Numbered from the stretch's first letter, positions 1 to 5,920 are shown. The stretch: DNA of 9,246 bases from Synechococcales cyanobacterium PMM_0085 (GCA_949127705.1 CASBQJ010000403.1:1-9246); one strand, 5' to 3'. Program-made: numbers and translations. The notes: generated from the sequence alone by a model not told the origin.

Positions 1-270
1 GCGCACGGCGGCCAAAATTTCTAACCCCTCTATTCCCAGCCCCTGGAAGTCGTAGGGTGACGTCCGGGGTTTGTAGACCCCTCCGCGTAGCGCCTGGACA
101 GAGGCGATCGCCAGTCGGCTAGCAACGGTCTCCATCTGGGCGCGGTTTTCGACGGTGCAAGGCCCGCCTACAATCAGCAGATCTCGTCCACCGACGGCAA
201 CGGTGTCAGAAATTTGAACGATGGATTGGTGGCTGACATCGGTTTTGAGAGCAAGTTTGGCTTTCTGCAT
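1..270 (-). CDS. 3-deoxy-7-phosphoheptulonate (DAHP) synthase, short form, N-terminal 90 residues only (partial)
   Basis: The reading frame starts at an ATG at 270-268 and runs leftwards out of the window without a stop, giving 90 residues. It encodes the start of a class I-beta (KDO8P-synthase-like) DAHP synthase, which condenses phosphoenolpyruvate and erythrose 4-phosphate at the entry to the shikimate pathway. Visible signatures are GGPCTVE (35-41, with the expected metal ligand Cys38), LRGGVYKPRTSPY (61-73) and FQGLG (75-79). The same blocks occur in the complete paralogue at 4816-5877, where GPC lies at residues 107-109. Here it lies at 36-38, so this protein lacks the roughly 70-residue N-terminal ferredoxin-like regulatory domain. 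An AGGAG ribosome-binding site (283-279 on the minus strand) sits 8 nt before the ATG and supports the start. The absence of the regulatory domain suggests, but does not prove, insensitivity to the feedback acting on the long form. The metal ligands His, Glu and Asp lie outside the window. Confidence 0.9.
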   Translation of the reverse strand, partial: MQKAKLALKTDVSHQSIVQISDTVAVGGRDLLIVGGPCTVENRAQMETVASRLAIASVQALRGGVYKPRTSPYDFQGLGIEGLEILAAVR

Positions 271-303
271 GGGAGGGTCTCCTAAGTTGGATGAGGTTAG
301 ACG

Positions 304-316
304 TGAACCGGGTTCA
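304..316. repeat. 13-bp palindrome between terminator 2 and the left DAHP synthase gene
   Basis: TGAACC-G-GGTTCA reads as an inverted repeat with a one-base centre. It lies in the untranslated leader between the 351-377 terminator and the AGGAG site. Its sequence shares the AACCCGG and CCCGGTTCAC modules found in the upstream terminator and hairpin on the minus strand, so it could pair with either. It could also be a small operator. Function is inferred only from position. Confidence 0.4.
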
Positions 317-332
317 ATCAAGTGAAAAACAG

Positions 333-377
333 TGAAAAAATTAATTAAAAAACCCGGAACCGTTGAGGTCCCGGGTT
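333..377 (-). terminator. Strong rho-independent terminator (or attenuator) upstream of the left DAHP synthase
   Basis: Read leftwards, the arms AACCCGGGACC (377-367) and GGTTCCGGGTT (361-351) form an 11-bp stem with a five-base loop. The one non-Watson-Crick position is a G-U pair on this strand but an A-C mismatch on the other. The stem is followed by TTTTTTAATTAATTTTTT, so the structure is clearly directed leftwards. It lies only about 80 bases before the DAHP synthase start codon, with no gene between. It either ends an upstream leftward transcript or attenuates the DAHP synthase mRNA. Confidence 0.8.
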
Positions 378-532
378 GCACAATCGCGCATGACCTGTTA
401 CCCCGGATAGTTCCTGAGCCAAAAAAAGTAGCCGTAAACGTAAAAGGTAGAGGGTGTCATATCGGAGTAAACCGTGGATGTTGCAGGCGCGATTGGTTTC
501 GAGCAAACTATCCGATCCCTTAAAGTTCTTTA

Positions 533-564
533 AAAGCAAAAACCGCAGAGCGTTGTCTGCGGTT
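533..564 (-). terminator. Rho-independent terminator 1, overlapping an upstream hairpin
   Basis: Read leftwards, AACCGCAGA (564-556) and TCTGCGGTT (549-541) form a perfect 9-bp stem with a six-base loop, followed by TTTGCTTTT. The first arm shares five bases (564-560) with the right arm of the 560-608 hairpin, so the two structures cannot form fully at once. This is the layout of an antiterminator/terminator switch. The alternative is simply the 3' end of a small leftward RNA. Confidence 0.75.
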
Positions 565-608
565 CACCTAAGGTTCCAGGTCAAGCTGGACTCACCTTAA
601 GTGAACCG
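560..608 (-). promoter_or_regulatory. 49-nt hairpin in the leftward leader, candidate antiterminator or small RNA
   Basis: On the minus strand CGGTTCACTTAAGGT (608-594) pairs with ACCTTAGGTGAACCG (574-560) over 15 bp, including one G-U pair. After a three-base bulge, TCCAG pairs with CTGGA around a six-base loop. On the plus strand the G-U position becomes an A-C mismatch, so the RNA structure is better formed leftwards. It lies immediately before terminator 1 and overlaps its first arm. I do not recognise a known RNA family: the Yfr1 and Yfr2 core motifs as I know them are not visible. Confidence 0.55.
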
Positions 609-853
609 GGCTAAACCAAAAATAAAAGTAGGGGCGTTGAGCAAGCATTGGGATGGGTGCAGCTGTTTATTTGCTTTGACTACAGACAACCGTAACAAAG
701 ACTGCAAAATATAGTCAACCCCCCCATTTGGGTGATTTGTCAAGATTTGGTGAGATTGGCGATCGCATTTTTCCCACAATTCCAGAGCCTGCTCAAACGG
801 CGATCGCCTCTGTAACGTACTAGCATGATGAAACCTCAAGTTTGGTGCAAGGT

Positions 854-1501
854 ATGGCTAGCGAATTGCAATCTTTCAGTGCCTCAATTCCTCTAGACGC
901 AATTCAGTACAACGAGCAGGGATTGGTGCCTGCCATTGTGCAAGATCACCTAGATGGAACGGTGCTGATGATGGCGTGGATGAATCGAGAATCGTTGCAG
1001 AAGACAATAGAAACAGGTGAAACCTTTTTTTGGAGCCGATCTAGAGCTGAACTGTGGCATAAGGGCGCAACCTCTGGTCACCTGCAAAAGGTGCTGTCGC
1101 TGCGATATGACTGCGACAGCGATGCGCTTTTGGTTGGAGTCGAGCAGCTGGGCGATATTGCTTGTCATACGGGAGAGCGCAGCTGTTTCCATCAGGTCAA
1201 TGGCACGGTGACGCCGCCGCCTGCCGACACATTGTCGCAGGTGTTTGCCGTGATTTGCGATCGCCGGGATCATCCCACCTCCGATTCCTACACCTGCAAA
1301 CTACTCGCGGGCGGCGACAATAAAATTCTCAAAAAAATTGGCGAAGAAGCCGCCGAAGTGGTGATGGCCTGTAAAGACGATGATCCCGATGCGATCGCGG
1401 GCGAAGTGGCCGATTTGTTCTATCACTCGCTGGTCGCACTGGCGCATCACCAGGTCGATGTGCGGGCTGTGTATCGGAAGCTTCAGGATCGGCGACGGTA
1501 G
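854..1501 (+). CDS. hisIE: Bifunctional phosphoribosyl-AMP cyclohydrolase / phosphoribosyl-ATP pyrophosphatase
   Basis: This 215-residue cytoplasmic enzyme performs steps 2 and 3 of histidine synthesis. The N-terminal half hydrolyses PR-ATP-derived PR-AMP (HisI) and the C-terminal half removes pyrophosphate from PR-ATP (HisE). HisI signatures are DGTVLMMAWMNRESL (34-48), FFWSRSRAELWHKGATSGH (58-76) and the metal site DCDSD (86-90). The three conserved cysteines are Cys87, Cys104 and Cys111 (HTGERSCF). HisE signatures are KILKKIGEEAAEVV (157-170) and the acidic EVADLFYH (184-191). I chose the ATG at 854: the frame stays open to a TTG at 842 and a GTG at 845, but the family normally starts shortly before the LD.I.YNEQGLVPAI block, and no clear ribosome-binding site favours the earlier codons. 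The final codon and the stop lie inside a palindrome (1496-1527). Confidence 0.95.
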   Translation: MASELQSFSASIPLDAIQYNEQGLVPAIVQDHLDGTVLMMAWMNRESLQKTIETGETFFWSRSRAELWHKGATSGHLQKVLSLRYDCDSDALLVGVEQLGDIACHTGERSCFHQVNGTVTPPPADTLSQVFAVICDRRDHPTSDSYTCKLLAGGDNKILKKIGEEAAEVVMACKDDDPDAIAGEVADLFYHSLVALAHHQVDVRAVYRKLQDRRR

Positions 1502-1527
1502 TGGCGAACAGCCGTTCGCCACTACCG
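1496..1527. repeat. Perfect 14-bp-arm palindrome containing the hisIE stop codon
   Basis: CGGTAGTGGCGAAC (1496-1509), a four-base loop, and its exact complement GTTCGCCACTACCG (1514-1527) form a perfect inverted repeat. The first arm supplies the last hisIE codon and its TAG stop. It lies between convergent hisIE and the MFS gene and could end transcripts in both directions, but no T run follows on either strand. The outer part (GTAGTGGCG ... CGCCACTAC) resembles the palindrome at 2926-2953 (GTAGGGGCG ... CGCCCCTAC), with the G/T difference compensated in the other arm. It therefore looks like a member of a dispersed cyanobacterial palindrome family. Confidence 0.7.
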
Positions 1528-1569
1528 CAATCAAATTCCCGATCTGAATTAAATCCATAATCTTTAGGT

Positions 1570-2823
1570 TCACATAGCTCGTTGTTGAATGCTGATGTCT
1601 AGCCATTTCACAATCGCTAGACAAACCAAAATGCTGACGGCGGCGGCAACCCAGAAGTCATTGGCCAGTTGATGCCCGCCGTCCATGGCCCAGCCGCCTA
1701 AAATAGGGCCTATAAAGTATCCAGCTGCCCAACAGAGCGAATTAATCGACAGATAAACGCCTCGCAGCGATTCGGGGGCGAGGGCGACGACGAGCGCTGA
1801 GGATGCCGGGGTGTAGGCCACGGTGGCGATCGCCATCACGCCTAGTCCTAGCAGCGCCCATCCCAGCGATCCCGAGGTGACGGTGCCTGTGACCCAGGTT
1901 AAGCCAAACCCTAGCCCCCACAGCAACGCAGATATGGCTAGCATTTGCGCATAGCTATACCGGGAAAGGGCACGCACAATCGGCAGCTGGGTGACGGCAG
2001 TTAGCACAACGTGCCAGGCAAACAAGGCGCTGATCACAGAAGCAGAAAATCCGGGTGCGTTGTCTTGTGGCACAAAGTTAGTGAAATATAGCGGTAACGC
2101 GCTATTGATTAATGCCAGATAGGTGGTGAACAGCACATTGACGGCAGCATAAATTAGCAGAGTGCGATCGCCTAGTGCCAACCGCCAGCTTTTCAAGAGG
2201 GCATGGTTTACCTGACGGGGATCACGGGTTTCGGCGATCGCCCAGTAGATGATGCCAAAAAATGCCACAAATGAAATGGCATCAATTACAAAGAGCAGTC
2301 GGTAGGCACCTGTCGTGGCTACGATGGCCCCGCCTAAAATCACACCTAGCCCCAGTCCTACACTGTCGCTCAGCCGGGTCAGAGCAAAGGCTTCATTGCG
2401 CTGTTCGGGCGTGCTCAGATCGGCCACTACGGCTTCTGTTGCCGGCCAATACAGCCCAATTCCTAGCCCCAACAGCAAATTTCCGACTAAAAATGTGGCA
2501 AAGTTGGTCGTGAGTGCCAGAACGATCGACCCAACCGCACAGACGGCGGTTGCCAGCAATAGCGTCTGCCGTCGCCCCACCCGCGAGGAGTCAGAAAACG
2601 TTCCACCCAAAATTCGCCCAATTACCCCGGTAATCGATCCACTGCCGATCCCAACTCCCACCAGCGTGGCCGACAATCCGACCTGATTTACAAAAAAAAT
2701 CGGCGCATAAAACAGGGTGAACCCGGTTCCAATTTGAGACAGCAGCCGCGCGGCACTCATAATCCAGATCCGGTGATCTAATTTGGGCAGCCAAGTGGCG
2801 ATCGCTTGATTCCAGCGGTTCAT
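1570..2823 (-). CDS. Major facilitator superfamily (MFS) transporter, likely efflux type
   Basis: This 417-residue hydrophobic protein has the length and alternating hydrophobic segments of a 12-helix MFS permease in the cytoplasmic membrane. The clearest signature is motif A in the loop between helices 2 and 3: GVIGRILGGTFSDSSRVGRRQTLL (about 66-89), with the typical G...D....GRR pattern. GxLLLGLGIGLYWPATEA in helix 4 and the charged central loop near ETRDPRQ also fit. The N-terminal stretch RLLSQIGTGFTLFYAPIFFVNQVGLSAT is typical of a transporter group common in cyanobacteria. Substrate cannot be read from sequence; drug or metabolite efflux is the usual annotation. No ribosome-binding site precedes the ATG at 2823, and the internal Met22 is a weaker alternative. 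It converges on hisIE and diverges from ruvA. Confidence 0.88.
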   Translation of the reverse strand: MNRWNQAIATWLPKLDHRIWIMSAARLLSQIGTGFTLFYAPIFFVNQVGLSATLVGVGIGSGSITGVIGRILGGTFSDSSRVGRRQTLLLATAVCAVGSIVLALTTNFATFLVGNLLLGLGIGLYWPATEAVVADLSTPEQRNEAFALTRLSDSVGLGLGVILGGAIVATTGAYRLLFVIDAISFVAFFGIIYWAIAETRDPRQVNHALLKSWRLALGDRTLLIYAAVNVLFTTYLALINSALPLYFTNFVPQDNAPGFSASVISALFAWHVVLTAVTQLPIVRALSRYSYAQMLAISALLWGLGFGLTWVTGTVTSGSLGWALLGLGVMAIATVAYTPASSALVVALAPESLRGVYLSINSLCWAAGYFIGPILGGWAMDGGHQLANDFWVAAAVSILVCLAIVKWLDISIQQRAM

Positions 2824-2897
2824 GGGGTAGAGGGCTTGGGGTGTAAGGTATAGGGTGGAAAAGGAGCAGAGGATGCAGAGACACGGATAAGACTCTC

Positions 2898-2998
2898 GGC
2901 GTTGCTGATTAGAGGTATGAATTTCGTAGGGGCGGTTCGCGAACCGCCCCTACAGTAAGGTTAAATCTTGGCGGTTCATCCCTGCATTCAGCAACGCC
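2898..2998. mobile_element. 101-bp MITE-like element with terminal inverted repeats and 8-bp target duplication
   Basis: The ends are GGCGTTGCTGA (2898-2908) and its exact complement TCAGCAACGCC (2988-2998). Similarity continues inwards, with 20 of 25 positions matching between the ends. The octamer AGACTCTC stands directly outside both ends (2890-2897 and 2999-3006), as expected of a target site duplication. The interior holds the 28-bp palindrome at 2926-2953 and no open frame, so any movement would need a transposase from elsewhere. An 8-bp duplication occurs in several IS families (IS6, IS66, ISL3, ISAs1 and IS1595 among them). I cannot assign a parent. It lies between divergent MFS and ruvA genes, so it may affect either promoter. 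Confidence 0.75.
2926..2953. repeat. Perfect 28-bp palindrome nested in the MITE
   Basis: Each half is 14 bases: GTAGGGGCGGTTCG followed by CGAACCGCCCCTAC, with no spacer. From general knowledge, very similar GTAGGGGCG...CGCCCCTAC palindromes are abundant between genes in many filamentous cyanobacteria. Nesting inside terminal repeats suggests either a composite element or an internal fold of one element. Confidence 0.8.
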
Positions 2999-3065
2999 AG
3001 ACTCTCGAATCCAGTTATCGGTTGCTCGCTGACTATGCTCCTACCCCTCTACACCCTACACTTTT

Positions 3066-3692
3066 ATGATTAGCTACCTCAAAGGCGCGATCGCTAGTAT
3101 CCAAAAACCCAGCGCGGGTCGAGTCATCGTCACGATCGAGGTCAACCAGATCGGCTACGACCTCCAAGTGGTGCCGCGCTTGCTGCAAGAGTTACCAGCC
3201 CTAGGCGATTTGGTGCAGGTGTTTACCCACATGCAAGTCAAAGAAGACCAGACGGTACTGTATGGGTTTGGGTCAACGGCAGAACGAGACTTATTTCGCC
3301 AGCTGATCAGCGTTAGTGGCGTTGGCCCGCAGCTGGCGTTGGCATTGCTCGATGCCCTGGGGCTGCAAGAGCTAGTGCAGGCCATTGTCACCAGCAACAC
3401 CCGGATGCTCTCGCGCACTCCCGGCGTAGGTACCAAAACCGCCGAGCGCCTTGCCCTAGAGCTAAAAACTAAACTGGCAGAATGGCGGATGCAGTCGGGG
3501 CTAACCAGCCTGCCCGACTCGGCACCGACGACCAATATTCAAGAAGATGTAGAAATGACCCTACTGGCGTTAGGCTACACCAATGGAGAAATTATGCAGG
3601 CGCTGCGAGTCGTGGGACAAGAAACGGCGCTGGCAAAAAATGCCGATGCGGAAGCCTGGATTCGCCAAGCGATCGCTTGGCTCAGCCGTTAG
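3066..3692 (+). CDS. ruvA: Holliday junction branch migration protein RuvA
   Basis: At 208 residues this matches the usual RuvA length (about 200). RuvA binds four-way DNA junctions as a tetramer and loads the RuvB motor during recombinational repair. Domain I (1-64) is the OB-fold, beginning MISYLKGAI and including the GYDLQV strand. Domain II has two helix-hairpin-helix motifs, LISVSGVGPQLALALL (80-95) and LSRTPGVGTKTAERLALELK (115-134), which contact the DNA backbone. After a variable linker, domain III (about 157-208, EDVEMTLLALGYT...IRQAIAWLS) is the RuvB-binding helical bundle. The start is the ATG beginning the conserved N terminus; there is no clear ribosome-binding site upstream, only pyrimidine-rich CTACACCCTACAC sequence. 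It is followed after 62 nt by rpsO. No ruvB or ruvC is in the window; cyanobacteria commonly scatter these genes. Confidence 0.96.
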   Translation: MISYLKGAIASIQKPSAGRVIVTIEVNQIGYDLQVVPRLLQELPALGDLVQVFTHMQVKEDQTVLYGFGSTAERDLFRQLISVSGVGPQLALALLDALGLQELVQAIVTSNTRMLSRTPGVGTKTAERLALELKTKLAEWRMQSGLTSLPDSAPTTNIQEDVEMTLLALGYTNGEIMQALRVVGQETALAKNADAEAWIRQAIAWLSR

Positions 3693-3711
3693 TCATGTTT
3701 CAGAACCACTG

Positions 3712-3732
3712 TGATACAATCAGTGATTGTAT
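3712..3732 (+). promoter_or_regulatory. Candidate extended -10 promoter for rpsO, embedded in a palindrome
   Basis: TGATACAAT (3712-3720) matches an extended -10 box (TGnTAtAAT), 35 bases before the rpsO ATG, with no good -35. It overlaps the perfect inverted repeat ATACAATC-AGT-GATTGTAT (3714-3732). If this is the promoter, the first arm would not be transcribed and the palindrome would act as DNA, for example as an operator. If transcription comes from ruvA, it would be a small hairpin in the mRNA. I cannot choose between these. Confidence 0.4.
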
Positions 3733-3754
3733 TAATCAAGATAGAGCTACCTTC

Positions 3755-4024
3755 ATGCCACTCCTGCAAGAGCGCAAGCAAGAAATTATTTCTGGTTACC
3801 AAATTCACGAAACTGACACCGGATCAGCACATGTTCAAGTAGCGATGCTAACTGAACGGGTCAACCAGCTGAGTATCCACCTCAAGACCAACAAAAAAGA
3901 CCACTCCTCTCGTCGGGGTCTGTTGAAAATGATTGGTCAGCGCAAGCGACTGCTGGCTTACATTTTGAAGCAAGAGCCAGAGAAATATCGCGCCCTGATT
4001 ACCAGCCTTGGCATTCGCGGCTAA
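3755..4024 (+). CDS. rpsO: 30S ribosomal protein S15
   Basis: The 89-residue product has exactly the usual S15 length. It binds the central domain of 16S rRNA as a primary assembly protein of the small subunit. Family features are the early helix MPLLQERKQEIISGYQIHETDTGS with the conserved GS pair (23-24), VAMLTERVNQLSIHLKTNKKDHSSRRGLL (29-57), and RKRLLAYILKQEPEKYRALITSLGIRG (63-89). The ATG at 3755 gives the standard N terminus, although the frame stays open far upstream into ruvA in another phase. The gene sits 62 nt after ruvA and 8 nt before the PAM68-family gene, so the latter is probably cotranscribed. S15 represses its own synthesis in several bacteria; a palindrome lies upstream here, but no recognisable S15-binding pseudoknot is visible to me. 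Confidence 0.97.
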   Translation: MPLLQERKQEIISGYQIHETDTGSAHVQVAMLTERVNQLSIHLKTNKKDHSSRRGLLKMIGQRKRLLAYILKQEPEKYRALITSLGIRG

Positions 4025-4032
4025 CTAATCCT

Positions 4033-4608
4033 ATGGCACCCGACGCTTCCTCCGATTCTGCGAAGAGTGGCGATCCGCCCTCCGCCCAGGCAAGCCAACG
4101 CAACCCACTGCCGTTTGAGCCGACTAAAAGCCGTAAGCAGGCTGAGAAAAAAACTGAAAAGCAGCCTATTGCCAAAGCCGCCGGAGCTAAACCGAAGGCG
4201 GCTAAGGCATCTACAGCAAAACTTGCTGCCCCCAAACCCGTCTCTTCCACTGGCGCTAGTCGCTCGGTCGCTCCTAGCGCTAGGGCTAGTATGAATATCC
4301 CAGACGTCGTCAGCAAGCGGATGGTGCGGCGGATGGCGCTGTTCTGTGGTGTTCCGTCTGTGCTAGGAATGGCTACCTTTGTCACGAGCTATTTCTTGGT
4401 GATCCGCGACATCGTTGAATTACCCAACATTGCCGTGGTGCTGGTGAGCATGGGCTTTTTTGGCCTAGGGGTGTTGGGGCTAAGCTATGGCGTCCTGTCT
4501 GCCTCGTGGGAAGAAGAGGAGGTAGGCAGCGCCCTAGGGATCACAGAGTTTGGCATCAACTTGAAGCGGATGGCTGGGGCATGGCGATCGCAGGGTAAAA
4601 AATCCTAG
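4033..4608 (+). CDS. PAM68/DUF3464 family protein, photosystem II assembly factor
   Basis: This 191-residue protein is recognised from its C-terminal half. The block VSKRMVRRMALFCGVPSVLGMATFVTSYF (93-121) is followed by ELPNIAVVLVSMGFFGLGVLGLSYGVLSASWEEE (129-162) and a short tail. This forms two transmembrane helices (about 101-125 and 132-155), presumably in the thylakoid membrane. The first 85 residues are disordered, Ala/Lys/Pro-rich and positively charged, as is common in this family. The plant homologue PAM68 and its cyanobacterial counterpart assist early photosystem II assembly; that role is family knowledge, not shown here. The gene starts 8 nt after rpsO and is probably translated from the same mRNA. 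Its stop codon lies in a 14-bp tandem duplication (4594-4621). Confidence 0.88.
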   Translation: MAPDASSDSAKSGDPPSAQASQRNPLPFEPTKSRKQAEKKTEKQPIAKAAGAKPKAAKASTAKLAAPKPVSSTGASRSVAPSARASMNIPDVVSKRMVRRMALFCGVPSVLGMATFVTSYFLVIRDIVELPNIAVVLVSMGFFGLGVLGLSYGVLSASWEEEEVGSALGITEFGINLKRMAGAWRSQGKKS

Positions 4609-4621
4609 GTAAAAAATCCTA
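4594..4621 (+). repeat. 14-bp tandem duplication spanning the PAM68-family stop codon
   Basis: GGTAAAAAATCCTA occurs twice, back to back (4594-4607 and 4608-4621). The first copy encodes the final Gly-Lys-Lys-Ser and the start of the TAG stop. The second copy falls after the stop. It looks like a recent slippage event with no effect on the protein length. Confidence 0.85.
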
Positions 4622-4815
4622 AAGTAGATCTTAAAAAACTTAGTTGAAATATAGCTTCAGCCAGGTCAGCTCTACAATAGGCAGGCCGAGCGCTTCGGCG
4701 TCGAGCGCTAGTAGGTTCAGGACATGAAAGTCTGGAAATTGAGTGTCCAGACCTATGCCCCTGGATGCGAGAATCTGGCAATACGTGACTGACATTGAAC
4801 TAGCGGGGCTTTGAC
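4609..4815 (+). promoter_or_regulatory. Intergenic leader of the long DAHP synthase: possible -10 box and hairpins
   Basis: This 207-nt gap presumably contains the promoter of the DAHP synthase gene. TACAAT (4673-4678) is a possible -10 box, but the nearest -35-like sequence, TTGAAA at 4644-4649, is 23 bases away, too far for a standard promoter. Downstream are a small hairpin, GCCGA-GCGCT-TCGGC around 4685-4699, and GTCTGGA (4730-4736) with its complement TCCAGAC (4746-4752). Neither hairpin is followed by a T run, so neither is a terminator. They could be leader structure, but I recognise no known riboswitch. Confidence 0.3.
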
Positions 4816-5877
4816 ATGATTGTTGTAATGAAAGTGGGCACTCCAGAGAGTGAAATCGATCGCCTCAGTGCCGAATTTAAGGCCAACGGCCTGAGTCCAG
4901 AAAAGATTGTGGGTAAGCACAAAACGGTGGTGGGTTTAGTGGGCGACACCGTGGATATGGATGCACTCCAGCTGCAAGATTGGAGTCCGTGGATTGAGCA
5001 AGTGCTAAGGGTGGAAAAGCCTTATAAACGGGTGAGTCGAGAGTATCGCCAGGGCGAGCCTAGTGACGTGGTGGTCTCTACCCCAAATGGGCCTGTTACG
5101 TTTAGCGCTACTGCTCCGCTCGTCGTGGTCGCGGGGCCTTGTTCGGTAGAAAATGAAGCCATGATCATTGAAACGGCACGCCGGGTCAAGGCAGCAGGAG
5201 CCAAGTTTTTGCGGGGTGGGGCATACAAGCCACGGACATCGCCGTATGCCTTCCAAGGCCACGGCGAGAGTGCTCTGGGGCTATTGGCGGCCGCAAAAGC
5301 TGCGACTGGTTTGGGCATCATCACTGAAGTAATGGATGCAGCCGATTTAGAAAAAATTTGCGAAGTGACCGATATTGTCCAAATCGGCGCACGCAACATG
5401 CACAACTTCTCGCTATTGAAGAAAGTAGGCGCTCAAGATAAGCCGATTTTGCTGAAGCGAGGCATGTCTGCCACGATTGAAGAATGGCTGATGGCAGCAG
5501 AATATATTTTGGCAGCAGGGAACTCTAATGTCATTTTGTGTGAGCGCGGCATCCGCACCTTCGACAATCAATATGCCCGCAACACCCTGGACTTGTCAGC
5601 GATTCCAGTGCTGCGATCGCTGACTCATCTGCCGATTATGATTGATCCTAGCCACGGCACGGGTAAGTCAGAATATGTACCCGCTATGGCCATGGCGGCG
5701 ATCGCAGGCGGTACAGACTCGCTGATGATTGAGGTTCACCCTAACCCGTCTAAAGCCCTTTCTGACGGCCCGCAGTCATTGACGCCCGATCGCTTTGATC
5801 GACTGATGCAAGAACTGGCTGTCATTGGTAAAGCAGTCGGGCGCTGGGAAACTCAGCTCATGCCTGCGCTGGTCTAA
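4816..5877 (+). CDS. aroF: 3-deoxy-7-phosphoheptulonate (DAHP) synthase with N-terminal ferredoxin-like regulatory domain
   Basis: This 353-residue enzyme condenses phosphoenolpyruvate with erythrose 4-phosphate, the first step towards Phe, Tyr, Trp and other chorismate products. Residues 1-70 (MIVVMKVGTPESEIDRL...IEQVLRVEKPYKRVSRE) form the ferredoxin-like domain known from the Thermotoga-type enzyme, where it mediates feedback inhibition by aromatic amino acids. The barrel follows, with GPCSVE (107-112), FLRGGAYKPRTSPYAFQG (131-148), GARNMHNFSLL (191-201), LLKRGMSAT (212-220), LCERGIRTF (241-249) and IDPSHGTG (276-283). The four metal ligands are all present with the family's spacing: Cys109, His280, Glu306 (IEVH) and Asp317 (LSDG). 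The ATG at 4816 gives the full regulatory domain; a loose GGGG lies about 8 nt upstream. It has its own terminator at 5921-5950. The window edge holds a shorter paralogue without the regulatory domain. Confidence 0.95.
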   Translation: MIVVMKVGTPESEIDRLSAEFKANGLSPEKIVGKHKTVVGLVGDTVDMDALQLQDWSPWIEQVLRVEKPYKRVSREYRQGEPSDVVVSTPNGPVTFSATAPLVVVAGPCSVENEAMIIETARRVKAAGAKFLRGGAYKPRTSPYAFQGHGESALGLLAAAKAATGLGIITEVMDAADLEKICEVTDIVQIGARNMHNFSLLKKVGAQDKPILLKRGMSATIEEWLMAAEYILAAGNSNVILCERGIRTFDNQYARNTLDLSAIPVLRSLTHLPIMIDPSHGTGKSEYVPAMAMAAIAGGTDSLMIEVHPNPSKALSDGPQSLTPDRFDRLMQELAVIGKAVGRWETQLMPALV

Positions 5878-5920
5878 GCCATGACAACTAGATAATCTGG
5901 GTTTATATCACAATCTCCAT

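Larger units (their letters stand above)
271..853. other. Intergenic region of about 580 bases with RNA structure but no convincing gene
   Basis: This stretch separates the leftward DAHP synthase from the rightward hisIE and so must hold both promoters. From 333 to 608 it carries two leftward terminators and a long hairpin, listed separately. From 609 to 853 I see two HIP1 sites (around 759 and 800) and several -35-like hexamers, TTGACT at 676-681 on the plus strand and TTGACA at 743-738 on the minus strand. None has a -10 hexamer at a proper distance. Open frames here are short, have poor start codons and resemble nothing I know. Confidence 0.6.

Noticed and set aside
341..391. A 16-codon frame MRDCATRDLNGSGFFN overlapping terminator 2, as an aromatic leader peptide
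   Set aside because: Its two Phe codons come from the T run of the terminator itself and lie after the stem, not before it as in classic attenuation. The ribosome-binding site is weak.
345..539. Overlapping 63-64 codon frames on both strands between the two terminators
   Set aside because: Neither has a convincing start signal or recognisable content, and the region is better explained by RNA structure.
597..839. An 80-codon open frame on the minus strand upstream of the left DAHP synthase
   Set aside because: It needs a TTG start, has no ribosome-binding site, resembles no family I know, and its end overlaps the 560-608 hairpin. Two HIP1 sites inside it do not indicate coding.
2824..3065. 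G-rich and C-rich GGGTGTA/TACACCC-like runs at both ends of the MFS-ruvA gap
   Set aside because: They are short, imperfect and low in complexity. Such runs are common in cyanobacterial spacers, and they lie outside the MITE boundaries.
4681..4760. Possible tRNA or riboswitch in the leader of the long DAHP synthase
   Set aside because: The small hairpins do not make a cloverleaf, there is no T-loop consensus, and no known riboswitch core is visible.
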